From assembly GCA_015068325.1 (NCBI GenBank), contig SVKQ01000010.1, forward strand, positions 1-64,000: a stretch of 64,000 bases of DNA, written 5' to 3'. A program made the translations under genes and the position numbers. Below, piece after piece: positions 54,005 to 64,000 of this stretch; position 1 is the first letter of the stretch, and every line of letters starts with the position of its first letter. The DNA comes from Oscillospiraceae bacterium (GTDB lineage Bacteria > Bacillota > Clostridia > Oscillospirales > Oscillospiraceae). Below the pieces are notes generated by a model, which made no database searches, was not told where the DNA came from, and saw only the letters and a program-made list of their open reading frames with translations.

Positions 54005-54863
54005 GTCGGCGGTTATAAAGATAGGACCAGAGGGCACTACAGGTGATGAGAATGCCGCCCAAAGTGCTGGCCAGGGTCAGAGGCTCACCCAGAACGAAAT
54101 AGCCCAGCAGCATGGAAATCACAATGCCCACATAGTCATAAATACTTACTTCGGAGGCTGGTGCTTTCTGATACGCATAAGTCAGGCCAATTTGCCCGCC
54201 AGCAGCGAAGATTCCAATGAGGATCAGCATTCCCAGGTCCCGGATGGTAGGCACAGTGAAGGACGGGAGCACCAGGAAAAAGGCCGCCACTGTACTGAAC
54301 AGCGAGAAATGGAAGATCACCGTCAATGGAGAAACCTTCCCGCGGCAGAAAGCGATCATGGTATAAGCTATAGCACTGGCCACCGAGGTGGCTGCCGCCA
54401 TCAAAAGAGGAAAGAGCCCTGAATCAAAAGCGGGGCGCATGGCTACGAAGCTGCCTGCAAGGCACAGTGCGATCACGGGGAGCTGCACTCTGGAAATCTT
54501 TTCTTTCAGAATGAGGGCAGCGAACACGGTGGTCCACACCGGTGTGGTCCGGCTGATGATGGCGACATCTGCCTGCCGGGCGTTGGCGGTTGCATAAAAC
54601 AGCATTACCACGCCCAAAAATCCGAAAAAAGAGCGTGCGAACAGTGCGGGTTGATAACGCCTTTCACCCCAAAAAGGCAGGCCCTTCTTACGGATCAGCA
54701 CACCGACAATTGCCAGGCTGACCAGATTGCGAAAGAACACCTGCTGAAGTGTCCCAACACTGCTGGCGGATAGTTTTACCACCAGTGACATCATGGAGAA
54801 GGACAATGAGGAGAGGGTCATCAACAGGATCGCTTGCTTACGATTTTGCATCTCCAGGATCAA
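53991..54863 (-). CDS. EamA/DMT family transporter
   Basis: ILLMTLSSLSFSMMSLVVKLSASSVGTLQQVFFRNLVSLAIV; about 10 hydrophobic segments. Confidence 0.9.
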   Translation of the reverse strand: MILEMQNRKQAILLMTLSSLSFSMMSLVVKLSASSVGTLQQVFFRNLVSLAIVGVLIRKKGLPFWGERRYQPALFARSFFGFLGVVMLFYATANARQADVAIISRTTPVWTTVFAALILKEKISRVQLPVIALCLAGSFVAMRPAFDSGLFPLLMAAATSVASAIAYTMIAFCRGKVSPLTVIFHFSLFSTVAAFFLVLPSFTVPTIRDLGMLILIGIFAAGGQIGLTYAYQKAPASEVSIYDYVGIVISMLLGYFVLGEPLTLASTLGGILITCSALWSYLYNRRHEEK

Positions 54864-55378
54864 TAAGCGTTATAACTCACAATCTCTTCCAGGGGTTTCC
54901 GGTCCCGGCGGGGCTGCGTGCCGTCATGATAACCCAGAGGGATCATGGTGACCACCTTCACCTCCGCAGGAATGCCCAGGACTTCCTTAACAGCATCGGC
55001 GTTGAATGCGCCAAGCCAGCAGGTGCCAAGACCCTGGTCGTATGCCTCCAGCATCATGTAGGCGCCGCACAGAGCCATGTCAATGGGATGCTTGACCTCA
55101 CCGCAGGGCATAGCGTCATCGTGCTCCGGATCGGGCGTAGCACACACCACGATCACTACCGGCGCCTGCTCAATCATGGGCTGAGTGCCAGCCTTGTCGT
55201 GAATGGCCTTTTTGACAGCCGGATCGGTCAGAACGATGAACTTTCGGCACTGGCTGTTGTAAGAGGAGGGAGCGAGACGGCCGGCCTCCAGCACCTTGTA
55301 AAGCTTCTCCTCTTCCACAGGAGTGGGGAGATAGGACTTCACACTCTGCCGGCCCTTCAAGGCTTCCATAACTTCCAT
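54860..55378 (-). CDS. Nitroreductase family protein
   Basis: MEVMEALKGRQSVKSYLPTPVEEEKLYKVLEAGRLAPSSYNSQCRKFIVL; LEAYDQGLGTCWLGAF. Confidence 0.92.
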   Translation of the reverse strand: MEVMEALKGRQSVKSYLPTPVEEEKLYKVLEAGRLAPSSYNSQCRKFIVLTDPAVKKAIHDKAGTQPMIEQAPVVIVVCATPDPEHDDAMPCGEVKHPIDMALCGAYMMLEAYDQGLGTCWLGAFNADAVKEVLGIPAEVKVVTMIPLGYHDGTQPRRDRKPLEEIVSYNAY

Positions 55379-55451
55379 AGTAAAAACTCCTTTCACGGGA
55401 ATAAGGGTCCTGCTAGAAGCGACAGAACCCGATTCCCTTTCGATTACAGAA

Positions 55452-57125
55452 TTAAGCGCGGTTATCCTCAATGAGGGTGGCACCCTTGAGGATGGAACCT
55501 ACGCAACGCTGATAGATGGAGAGCCAGCCGGTCTTAGGCTGGAGCTTCAGTTCCGCTTCGGCCATCCGCTTCTGGAGCTCCTCATCAGAAAGTTCGATGT
55601 TCAGCTCGCGCTTTTCAATGTCGTAGTTGATCCAGTCGCCGTCCCGCACCGCACACAGGGGACCACGAAGAGCGGCTTCCGGAGAGGCATAGCCAAAGCA
55701 GGCGCCGGAGGCGGCACCGGACAGACGGCCGTCGGTAACAGTCGCCACATCATCCTTCAAACGGCTGCCCTTCAGAGCTGTGGTGAAACCATAGGAGGTA
55801 TGGGGACCGGCCTTGACGCCCTGATAGATGATGAATACCACATTGCCGGCCTGGATACGACCATCTTCTAAAGCGGCAATTGCGTCGTCAGGATCAGTGA
55901 AGACTTTGGCGGTACCACGGAACTTGTGCAGTTTGGCAGGCACGGCAGACTGCTTGATGAAAGCGCCCTGGGGAACCAGGTTGCCCTTACAGAGGATCAG
56001 GCCGCCGTCGCTGTCCAGCGGCTCGGCCATGGTATGGATCACGTTGAGATTGCGGTTAACAGCACCCTCAATGTTCTCGCCCATGGTCTTGCCGGTAACG
56101 GTTATGCCGGAGAGATCCAGTTTGTCCTTCATCTCGTTGAGCAGAGCACCCATGCCGCCGGCCAGCTCGAAGTCGGCCAGACAGTAGGGGCCGTTGGGAC
56201 GGATGCCGATCAGCAGGGGCACCTCGCAGCTGGCATCGGAATAAACGGAACTGCAGTCCATATCCAGGCAGGCCTCGGTGGCCACGGCGGGAATGTGGAT
56301 GATGGTGTTGGAGGAGCCGCCGATAGCCATGCAGACCCGGATGGCGTTGGTGATAGCGCTCTCAGTAATGATGTCCCTGGGGCGGATGTTCTTCTCCCAC
56401 AGATCCATTACATGGCGGCCGGCCTCGCGACTGAGATTGATGAGCTTACCGGAAACGGCAGCGGTAGTGGAGTTGCCAGGCAGGGACATGCCCATGGTCT
56501 CCGTCAGCATGCTCATGGTGTTGGCGGTGCCCATCATACCGCAGGCACCCTTGCAGGGACCACAGACATGGATCAGTTCATTGAACTTCTCCATGGACAT
56601 CTTGCCTTCCTTGACCTTGGAGATGCTGGCACCAATGTCAATAAAGTCCACATGCTCGCCGTCCAGATAAGGAGTCTCCATGTAGCCGCCGGTGACGATG
56701 ACCGTGGGAATATTCACGCGGGCGGCAGCCATCAGCATGGCGGGCACCACTTTGTCACAGGTGCCGATCAGCACCATGGCGTCCAGGTTGTGGGCCTTGG
56801 CGTTCAGTTCAATCTCATTGACCAGCAGATCACGGCTGGGCAGCACGAAGTCGCCGCCGCCTACGCAGTCGCAGAGATTCACGCCGTAGAACAGGAAGGG
56901 CAGTCCTCCCTTTTCGATGATGCCCTCCCGGACTGCCTGTGCCAGGGGCTGCTGGTGAATGTGACCGGGGTTGATCTCGTTCCAGGTGTTCATAATGCCG
57001 ACACGGGGCTTTTCAATATCGGCATCGTTGTAACCCATTCCGTAGAAAAACGCACGGGTACCCTGCCAGTCCAGTGTCATGCGGTCCTCCAGATCGCTGT
57101 TGATCATTCTCTTCTGTTCGCTCAT
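55452..57125 (-). CDS. IlvD/Edd family dehydratase, paralog 1
   Basis: PGHIHQQPLAQAVREGI, LPSRDLLVNEIE, GTCDKVVPAMLMAAARVNIPTVIVTGGYM, GACGMMGTANTMSMLTETMGMSLPGN, TDGRLSGAASG. Confidence 0.92.
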   Translation of the reverse strand: MSEQKRMINSDLEDRMTLDWQGTRAFFYGMGYNDADIEKPRVGIMNTWNEINPGHIHQQPLAQAVREGIIEKGGLPFLFYGVNLCDCVGGGDFVLPSRDLLVNEIELNAKAHNLDAMVLIGTCDKVVPAMLMAAARVNIPTVIVTGGYMETPYLDGEHVDFIDIGASISKVKEGKMSMEKFNELIHVCGPCKGACGMMGTANTMSMLTETMGMSLPGNSTTAAVSGKLINLSREAGRHVMDLWEKNIRPRDIITESAITNAIRVCMAIGGSSNTIIHIPAVATEACLDMDCSSVYSDASCEVPLLIGIRPNGPYCLADFELAGGMGALLNEMKDKLDLSGITVTGKTMGENIEGAVNRNLNVIHTMAEPLDSDGGLILCKGNLVPQGAFIKQSAVPAKLHKFRGTAKVFTDPDDAIAALEDGRIQAGNVVFIIYQGVKAGPHTSYGFTTALKGSRLKDDVATVTDGRLSGAASGACFGYASPEAALRGPLCAVRDGDWINYDIEKRELNIELSDEELQKRMAEAELKLQPKTGWLSIYQRCVGSILKGATLIEDNRA

Positions 57126-57207
57126 TTCCGTCTCCTCTTTTCAAAAATTGTTAGTTATATCCTGCAGATTTATATATGTCAGCCCCAGACCACCGTGCTT
57201 TGACCGT

Positions 57208-58878
57208 TCAGGTGAGGACTGCACCCTTCAGAACAGAGCCGACGCAGTGCTGGTAGACCTTCAGGTAACCCTTTTTGGGAGCTAGTTTCAGTTCGGCCTG
57301 CGCCATGCGCCGTTCCAGTTCCTCCTGGGGGAGTTCTATCTCCAGGCGGCGGTTGGGCAGATCATAAGTGATGATGTCTCCGTCCCGTACCGCGCACAGG
57401 GGCCCCCGAAGGGCCGCCTCAGGAGAAGCATAACTGAAGCAGGCGCCGGAAGCCGCCCCGGACAGGCGCCCGTCGGTGATGACGCAGACAGATTCCTTCA
57501 ACGGGCTCCCCTTCAGTTCCGTGGTAAAGTTATAAGCGGTTTCCGGCCCGGCCTTGACGCCCTGGTAAATAATCAGAATCGCCTCACCGGCATGGATGTC
57601 TCCATTGCGCAAAGCCGCCGTGGCATCATAGACGTTAGTAAATACGCGAGCTCTGCCCGAAAAGGTGTTCCGGAGTGCCTCCGGTACCGCAGAGAGCTTG
57701 ATGAAGGCTCCTTCTGGCACAAGATTTCCCCGGCACAAGGCCATTCCGCCGTCAAAGCTCAAAGGATGCTCCAGGGGCCGGATCACTGTGTTATCCAAAA
57801 TGATATGTCCCTGAATATTCTCCGCCAGCGTGCGCCCGTTGACACTGATACAGCTGAGGTCCAGATGTTCACGGATCTCATTCAGTACACTGCCTAGGCC
57901 ACCGGCACGGCGAAAATCCTCCATACAGTGGGGACCGTTGGGGCGGATTCCAACCAGAAGAGGGATCTTCTGACTGGCGTCAGCGTAAATATCGCTGCAG
58001 TTCATATCCAGTTCGCTCTCTGTGGCGATGGCAGGAACATGGATAATGGTATTTGTGGAACCACCTATCGCCATACACATATGTATGGCATTCGCAATTG
58101 CAGCGGGAGTGATAATTTGTCTGGCCGTGATCTGCTGTTCCCACAGGCACATAATCTGCTTGCCCGCCTGATACGCCAGATTCCGCAGTTCCTCCGACAC
58201 TGCCGGTAGGCAGGAATTACCCGGCAGACTCATACCAATCGTCTCGCAGATCATACTCATAGTGTTCGCCGTGCCCATCATGCCGCAGGCACCGGGACCC
58301 GGAGCAATGCTGTGTAATAACTCCTGATAGTCCTCCTGGCTTATTTCTCCCCGAAGGGCCTTCGTGATACTCGGACCCACATCAATGTAGTCTACATACT
58401 GATCATGGAGTCTTGCGGTTTCCATATAGCCGCCGGTAACTACGATCATTGGCAGATCCAGTCGTCCAGCCGCCATCAGCAGTGCTGGCAAAACCTTGTC
58501 GCACGTACCGATAAGTACCAGAGCGTCCATCATGTTCGCTTCCGCCATCACCTCAATCTCATTGACCAATAGATCACGGGATGGAAGGATATAAGCGGGC
58601 TTTACAATACCGTCGCATACACTGACGCCGTTAAAATGAAAGGGTAGCCCACCGGTCTCCCGAATGCCTCGCTCCACGGCTGCCTCTAACTCTCGGAGGT
58701 GGATGTGGCCGGGATTGCACTCACTCCAGGTGTTGATAATGCCAATGTGCGGAGTATCCAGTTCCCGGTCAGTATAGCCGCAGCCATACAGCAACCCCCG
58801 GGCACCGGCATAGTCCACATCCATGTGATCCGGAAGGTCGCTCCTCAGCCGGGGCAGATTTTTTATTTCATCTAACAA
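57208..58878 (-). CDS. IlvD/Edd family dehydratase, paralog 2
   Basis: PGHIHLRELEAAVERGI, LPSRDLLVNEIEV, GTCDKVLPALLMAAGRLDLPMIVVTGGYM, GACGMMGTANTMSMICETIGMSLPGN, TDGRLSGAASG. Confidence 0.92.
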   Translation of the reverse strand: MLDEIKNLPRLRSDLPDHMDVDYAGARGLLYGCGYTDRELDTPHIGIINTWSECNPGHIHLRELEAAVERGIRETGGLPFHFNGVSVCDGIVKPAYILPSRDLLVNEIEVMAEANMMDALVLIGTCDKVLPALLMAAGRLDLPMIVVTGGYMETARLHDQYVDYIDVGPSITKALRGEISQEDYQELLHSIAPGPGACGMMGTANTMSMICETIGMSLPGNSCLPAVSEELRNLAYQAGKQIMCLWEQQITARQIITPAAIANAIHMCMAIGGSTNTIIHVPAIATESELDMNCSDIYADASQKIPLLVGIRPNGPHCMEDFRRAGGLGSVLNEIREHLDLSCISVNGRTLAENIQGHIILDNTVIRPLEHPLSFDGGMALCRGNLVPEGAFIKLSAVPEALRNTFSGRARVFTNVYDATAALRNGDIHAGEAILIIYQGVKAGPETAYNFTTELKGSPLKESVCVITDGRLSGAASGACFSYASPEAALRGPLCAVRDGDIITYDLPNRRLEIELPQEELERRMAQAELKLAPKKGYLKVYQHCVGSVLKGAVLT

Positions 58879-58938
58879 TCTATCCCTCCTTCAGCGTATC
58901 AATGTCCACACAGATACCTCTGTTTAGTATAGGAGCCG

Positions 58939-59976
58939 CTACCGTAGGATACCCATGCCATTTTCCAGAGGATAGTGACAGGCAACCAGATGATCACTGC
59001 CATCGCGGGAGATCAGTTCAGGAGCCTCCTGGTGGCAGCGCTCCCGGGCATAGGGGCAGCGAGTGCAGAACCGGCATCCCGCTGGAGGGTTCACCGGACT
59101 GGGAACGTCACCGCTCAAAATCGCCGCGTTCTCCTTATCCCGCAGAGTGGGATCCGGAATGGGAACCGCTTGCAGCAGGCCCTCGGTATAGGGGTGCATG
59201 GGATGGGCGAACAGCTCCTTTTTGGGAGCCAATTCCATGATCCTGCCCAGGTACATCACTGCCACGTTGGTACTAATGTGCTTTACCGTGGGCATGCCGT
59301 GGGCAATGAAGATATAGGTGAGGTTAAACTTTTTCTGTAATTCAGCCAGCAGATTCAGAATCTGGGCCTGGATGGATACGTCCAGAGCAGAGACCGGTTC
59401 ATCGCAGATAATGAGTTTCGGCTTCAGAGCCAGAGCGCGAGCAATGCCCATGCGCTGGCGCTGGCCGCCGGAGAACTCATGGGGATACCGGAAGGCAGAG
59501 GAGCGAGGCAAGCCAACCTCGTCCATGAGTGTGAAAACCTCCTCCCGCAGCTGCGGACCGGAACAGATGTGGTGGGTGCGGAAGGGCTCGGCAATGATAT
59601 CAAAAACCTTCATCCGGGGATTCAGGGAGGAGAAGGGATCCTGAAAGATCATCTGGATGTTGGCCCGCTCTTCCCGCAGCTCTGTCCCCTTGAGGTTGGT
59701 GAAATCTTTGCCGTTAAACAGCACCTGACCGCTGGTTGCATCCAAAAGGCGGATAATGGTATTGCCCAGCGTGGACTTGCCGCAGCCGGACTCGCCCACC
59801 ACGCCCAGGGTTTCACCGGCCTTGATGCGGAAGCTCACGTCATCCACGGCCCGGAGATAAACCGGCTTGCGATGAATCAGACTCTTGTTCACATTGAAAA
59901 ATTTGCAGAGGTGATTGACCTCCAGCAGATACTCCGGCTCGGCGGCCTGTCCGATGGTGTTCACGTTCTCAGTCAT
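58939..59976 (-). CDS. Dipeptide/oligopeptide ABC transporter ATP-binding protein (DppF/OppF-like)
   Basis: [72 protein letters not shown]. Confidence 0.93.
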   Translation of the reverse strand: MTENVNTIGQAAEPEYLLEVNHLCKFFNVNKSLIHRKPVYLRAVDDVSFRIKAGETLGVVGESGCGKSTLGNTIIRLLDATSGQVLFNGKDFTNLKGTELREERANIQMIFQDPFSSLNPRMKVFDIIAEPFRTHHICSGPQLREEVFTLMDEVGLPRSSAFRYPHEFSGGQRQRMGIARALALKPKLIICDEPVSALDVSIQAQILNLLAELQKKFNLTYIFIAHGMPTVKHISTNVAVMYLGRIMELAPKKELFAHPMHPYTEGLLQAVPIPDPTLRDKENAAILSGDVPSPVNPPAGCRFCTRCPYARERCHQEAPELISRDGSDHLVACHYPLENGMGILR

Positions 59977-60973
59977 TGGCAGTCCCCTCCTTTACAGGTG
60001 ATCCGGCGTATTTACCGCACCGGACAAAGTGGCCCGGCTCCACCTCGTAGAGGCAGGGATGGTTGCCGGTGCAGTTGGGCCCTTTGTGGCAGCAGCGGGG
60101 ATTGAATTTGCAGCCCTCCGGCATGTCCGCAAGGCCGGGGACAATGCCCTCAATGGGATTCAGGCTGTCCTCCAATTCATGAACTTTGATGGTGCTTTTC
60201 ATCAGGCCCTGTGTATACGGGTGGAGGGGATTTTTAAACAGGGTGAACACATCAGCCATCTCCACGATCTGACCGGCATACATGACGATGACCCGATCCG
60301 CAATCTCTGCAATGACGCCCAGATCATGAGTGATGAAGATGATAGAGGTGTCGATTTCGGACATCAGCCGCTTCATCAGCCGCAGAATCTGCGCCTGGAT
60401 GGTAACATCCAGAGCAGTGGTAGGTTCATCTGCCACCAGCAGCTTGGGATTGCAGGACAGAGCCATGGCAATCATGACCCGCTGGCGCATGCCGCCGCTG
60501 AGGGTGTTGGGGTAGTTCTTGTAGACCTCTTCCGGACGGGGAATGCCCACCAGGCGGAGCATTTCGATACAGCGCTCCTTGATCTTGGCAGGCTTTTCCC
60601 TGCTGTGGATCCGGACCATTTCATAGAGCTGGTTGCCGATGGTGAACAGGGGGTTCAGGGAGGTCAGGGGCTCCTGGAAGATCATGGACATCTCACAGCC
60701 CCGGAGCTTACGAATTTGCTCTTTGCTCATTTTGGAGAGGTCACGGCCTTCAAAGTCAATGCGCTCGGCCTCCACAATGGCAGAGCGGTCCACCAGGCCC
60801 ATAATGGAGAGCATAGTGACACTCTTGCCACAGCCGGACTCACCGACAATGCCCAGCAGTTCGCCTTTCTTCACACAGAAGGACAGATCGTCCACAGCTT
60901 TCACTCGGCCGTCGTGGGTGCGGAAGTATGTGTTAAGATGCTGAACATCCAATAAAATATCATCTTGCTTCAT
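59969..60973 (-). CDS. Dipeptide/oligopeptide ABC transporter ATP-binding protein (DppD/OppD-like)
   Basis: [60 protein letters not shown]. Confidence 0.93.
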   Translation of the reverse strand: MKQDDILLDVQHLNTYFRTHDGRVKAVDDLSFCVKKGELLGIVGESGCGKSVTMLSIMGLVDRSAIVEAERIDFEGRDLSKMSKEQIRKLRGCEMSMIFQEPLTSLNPLFTIGNQLYEMVRIHSREKPAKIKERCIEMLRLVGIPRPEEVYKNYPNTLSGGMRQRVMIAMALSCNPKLLVADEPTTALDVTIQAQILRLMKRLMSEIDTSIIFITHDLGVIAEIADRVIVMYAGQIVEMADVFTLFKNPLHPYTQGLMKSTIKVHELEDSLNPIEGIVPGLADMPEGCKFNPRCCHKGPNCTGNHPCLYEVEPGHFVRCGKYAGSPVKEGTAND

Positions 60974-60990
60974 ATAACACCTGCTTTCCG

Positions 60991-61887
60991 TTACTGCAAG
61001 CCCTGGTTGTGCGGATCCAGAACATCACGGATCCAGTTACCCAGGAACATAATGCCCAGAACAGCCAGGGTGATGGCAATGCCCGGGAAAGTGGCGATCC
61101 ACCAATGAGTGGCCAGATAGTTCCGGCCATCCGAAAGCATACCGCCCCAGGAGACCTGAGGTGCCTGAATGCCCAAGCCCAGGAAGCTCAGGGAGGTCTC
61201 GGCAATGATGCTGCTGGCTACGGCCAGTGTGGACACCACGATGAAAGAGGACATGACATTGGGGATGATATGCCGCCGGATAATGGTGCTGTTGGGGGTG
61301 CCGATGGTCACAGCCGCTTTCACAAACTCTCGGTTTTTCAGGCTCAGTACCTCGCTTCGAATCAGGCGGGCGTACTGGATCCATCCGGTGAAGCCAATAA
61401 CGAACACCAGAGTGGGAATGCCGCCGGAGACGGCGCTGATGAGCACCATGGCCAGCAGAGTCCGGGGGATAGCATGAAAAGCATCGGTAATCCGCATGAT
61501 AATGCTGTCGCAGATGCCGCCGTAATAACCGGCTACCAAGCCAAAAAGGGTGCCGATGATGCCGGCCACAATGACGGAACATACACCGATTAGCATGGAT
61601 ACCCGGGTGCCGTACATGATCCGGCAGAGAATGCAACGGCCCAGGTTGTCAGTGCCAAGGGGGAACTCCATGGAGCCACCCTCCATCCAGAAAGGTGATG
61701 TTGTCATATTGCCGGGGTTCAGGGCTGCCGGGTCATGGCCGGCCAGCTGCGGGGCAAACACAGCAATGATGAGAAATGCCATTACGATGATAAAGCCCAG
61801 CAGGCCGGTTTTGCTCTTCAGGAGCAAGCGGCCCCAGCGGGAGAAGAACGCTTTGACACGTGCGCTGAATGATTCGTTTTCGTACAT
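60991..61887 (-). CDS. Peptide ABC transporter permease (DppC/OppC-like)
   Basis: GTDNLGRCILCRIMYGTRVSMLIGVCSVI; R..RRHIIPN; polytopic. Confidence 0.92.
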   Translation of the reverse strand: MYENESFSARVKAFFSRWGRLLLKSKTGLLGFIIVMAFLIIAVFAPQLAGHDPAALNPGNMTTSPFWMEGGSMEFPLGTDNLGRCILCRIMYGTRVSMLIGVCSVIVAGIIGTLFGLVAGYYGGICDSIIMRITDAFHAIPRTLLAMVLISAVSGGIPTLVFVIGFTGWIQYARLIRSEVLSLKNREFVKAAVTIGTPNSTIIRRHIIPNVMSSFIVVSTLAVASSIIAETSLSFLGLGIQAPQVSWGGMLSDGRNYLATHWWIATFPGIAITLAVLGIMFLGNWIRDVLDPHNQGLQ

Positions 61888-61904
61888 GATAAAGGCTCCT
61901 CTCC

Positions 61905-62819
61905 TTAATATTTGATGCGGGGATCAATGAGACAGTAAACAATATCCGCAATGAGATTTGCCACCAGAGTAATGAGGGCGATTAGAAAAATACACACCTG
62001 AACCACACACATATCACGGTTGGTGATGGACTGCACCAGCAACTGGCCCAGCCCTGGCCAGGCAAAGACCGTTTCGGTAATCAGCGCACCGCCGATCAAG
62101 CCGGGAATCTGCAAAGCCACAATAGTGACAACCGGTACCAGGGCGTTTTTGAAAGCGTGCTTGCAGATTACCATGCCCTCCCGCAGACCTTTGCTGCGGG
62201 CAGTGCGGATATAATCCTGGTGCATGATTTCCAGCATGTTGGAACGAATCAGTGGGATGATGGTGGAAGCCGTGCCGAAGGACAGTGTCAGCGCTGGAAG
62301 TATGAGATTCATAATTGTCCCCCGGCCTGAAACAGGAAAGATGGGATGTTGTACCGCCAGCAGCAAAATCAGCATGATAGCCACCCAGAAACCGGGCATG
62401 GCCCGTCCCAGAGCCGAGATTCCGCTGATAATCAAGTCAAAGGGGCTGTTTCGAAATTGGGCGCTAAGTATGCCCAGTGGAATGGCAATAAGAATAGAGA
62501 ACAGCAGGGATACACCGGCCAGCTGGACAGAGGCGGGAATTCGCTGGATGGCCAGCTCAGCGGCAGGCAAGCGATAGCGATAGGAGGTGCCGAAATCGCC
62601 TTTCAGGGCGTTGGTAATAAAAATGCGGTACTGGGTGGTCAGCGGTTCGTTGAGACCTAGGGCCTCCCGCAGCAAATCTCGCTCCTCATCAGAGGCCGTT
62701 GGAGGCAGCATGGTGCTGGTGGGATCACCGGTGACATTCACCAGCAGGAAAACAATCATGCTGATGATAATCAGCACCGGAATGATCTGGAGAATCCGGC
62801 GGACAAGATATTTAACCAT
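61905..62819 (-). CDS. Peptide ABC transporter permease (DppB/OppB-like)
   Basis: MVKYLVRRILQIIPVLIIISMIVFLLVNVTGDP; YIRTARSKGLREGMVICKHAFKNALVPVVT. Confidence 0.92.
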   Translation of the reverse strand: MVKYLVRRILQIIPVLIIISMIVFLLVNVTGDPTSTMLPPTASDEERDLLREALGLNEPLTTQYRIFITNALKGDFGTSYRYRLPAAELAIQRIPASVQLAGVSLLFSILIAIPLGILSAQFRNSPFDLIISGISALGRAMPGFWVAIMLILLLAVQHPIFPVSGRGTIMNLILPALTLSFGTASTIIPLIRSNMLEIMHQDYIRTARSKGLREGMVICKHAFKNALVPVVTIVALQIPGLIGGALITETVFAWPGLGQLLVQSITNRDMCVVQVCIFLIALITLVANLIADIVYCLIDPRIKY

Positions 62820-62881
62820 TTAATCACCTCAAAATGCGTATAGACGGGCAGAGCAGCAAAATAGGGGGCGCCGCCGTTGCG

Positions 62882-64000
62882 TTACTGGTTGCAGTCAGGG
62901 GTCAGATATTTGTCAAGCCAAGCTGTGATTTCCTTCATGCGGCGGATGCGGTGTGTGGGGCGGCCGCTGCGGCTGAGCTCATGGCTTTCACCCTTGAAAA
63001 TCACAATGCGGGTATCGATACCAAAATATTTCAGTGCTGTATACATTTCAATGCCATCCGACAGCGGACAGCGATAGTCTTCGTTGGAATGAATAAACAG
63101 GGTAGGAGTGTGACATTTATCGGCATACTTCAGCGGAGAACCGTTCCAGAAGGCGTCGTGGTGTTCCCAAATATTGGCGCCCATCGCCTGGTTCATGGGG
63201 AAGCGGTAGCCTGTATCAGAGGTGGCAAAATGGGCCACTTGATCGGAGATACCACGCTGGGAGGCTCCGCAGCGGAAACGGTCAGTGTGACAGATGATCC
63301 AGTTGGTCATAAAACCGCCATAAGAGCCACCAGCCACGCCCATTCGCTCTGTGTCGATCTGAGGATAGCGGGCAATGCACTCGTCGGTAAACTTCATAAG
63401 ATCCTCGTAGTCAATCGTGCCGTATTTGTTGATAACATCGGCAAATTCATTGTCCCGGCCCTCGCTGCCCCGGGGATCGCAGTAGATGACGAAATAGCCA
63501 TGGTTGGCACGATACTGGAGTTCATGGTAGAAAATAGGGCCGTAGGCACACTTGGGGCCTCCGTGGATGTCCAGCACCGCAGGGTACTTCCTGGAGGGGT
63601 CAAAGTCAATGGGCTTCATAACCCATCCATCTAAGGTATAACCATCGTTTTCAAAAGTAACATGCTCCGGTGTGCTGACAGTGCGCTCCTGGGTCACCCA
63701 GTCATTGAAATGGGTGACCTGCCGCAGCACACCGTTTTTCAAGGAATAAAGTTCCTGGAGCTGCGTGTCCCGCATGGCCACGCACAGAATCTCATCCCGG
63801 GTGACTGCCAGACAGTCCACCACGCCGTCCTCATCCGTGAGATCCTCAAATGTGCCGTCGGCGTTCAGACGGCGGATCACCGCACTGCCACCCCTACCGG
63901 AAAGGTAGTACACATCGCCGTCTAGGTGGCGGAACTCCGCGGAGCCGGAGCCATAGCGGCAGTCTGTGATGACATAGCTACAGGCACTCTCTTCGTTCTT
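62882..64000 (-). CDS. S9 family (prolyl oligopeptidase-like) serine peptidase, C-terminal part, N-terminus beyond window
   Basis: PAVLDIHGGPKCAYG, GVAGGSYGGFMTNW (Ser), HSNEDYRCPLSDG (Asp), ESHELSRSGRPTHRI (His); frame open to base 64000. Confidence 0.92.
   Translation of the reverse strand, partial: KNEESACSYVITDCRYGSGSAEFRHLDGDVYYLSGRGGSAVIRRLNADGTFEDLTDEDGVVDCLAVTRDEILCVAMRDTQLQELYSLKNGVLRQVTHFNDWVTQERTVSTPEHVTFENDGYTLDGWVMKPIDFDPSRKYPAVLDIHGGPKCAYGPIFYHELQYRANHGYFVIYCDPRGSEGRDNEFADVINKYGTIDYEDLMKFTDECIARYPQIDTERMGVAGGSYGGFMTNWIICHTDRFRCGASQRGISDQVAHFATSDTGYRFPMNQAMGANIWEHHDAFWNGSPLKYADKCHTPTLFIHSNEDYRCPLSDGIEMYTALKYFGIDTRIVIFKGESHELSRSGRPTHRIRRMKEITAWLDKYLTPDCNQ

Noticed and set aside
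55452-58878. Both IlvD paralogs have PGHIH where [2Fe-2S] DHADs have a TPCN cysteine, first read as a lost Fe-S ligand
   Set aside because: E. coli and Bacillus type IlvD also carry PGHVH at this position, so it reflects a known subclass rather than a loss.
1-64000. CRISPR arrays, rRNA operons, intact tRNAs, classic defence systems
   Set aside because: No regularly spaced repeats, cas-like genes, rRNA sequence, complete tRNA or recognised defence genes were found on reading; only tRNA fragments at 46.46-46.88 kb.

Overview
64 kb window of a high-GC Firmicutes/Clostridia-like chromosome (Oscillospiraceae-like by gene content; taxonomy is inference). It is mostly co-oriented metabolic operons: malic enzyme/Ldh2; NSS and NhaC transporters; pta; a DeoR-linked 2-oxoacid dehydrogenase operon with a fused E1 alpha-beta and a duplicated lipoyl domain; a double-cubane (DCCP)/activase/DUF3343/Csd cluster; a complete citrate uptake and citrate lyase locus next to icd and an aconitase-family gene; nrdG-nrdD-trxB; and a 12 kb run with a Dpp-type importer, S9 peptidase, two IlvD/Edd dehydratases, nitroreductase, exporters, RidA and ferritin. 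A mobile-element end (large serine recombinase) lies at the left edge. A degenerate AT-richer insertion zone (about 46.46-51.6 kb) holds two truncated tRNA 3' ends, a folC remnant, an IS110 remnant, an IS66 copy with an in-frame amber in tnpC, and DUF6100/tyrosine-integrase debris. The strongest candidates for follow-up are the EF-G/TetM-like GTPase fused to a Rae1/YacP-like NYN nuclease (20817-23381), NrdD with a fused redoxin domain, tandem NrdR-box-like sites and trxB, and the DCCP/DUF3343/Csd cluster. All calls come from reading the sequence and supplied translations; no database search was run.
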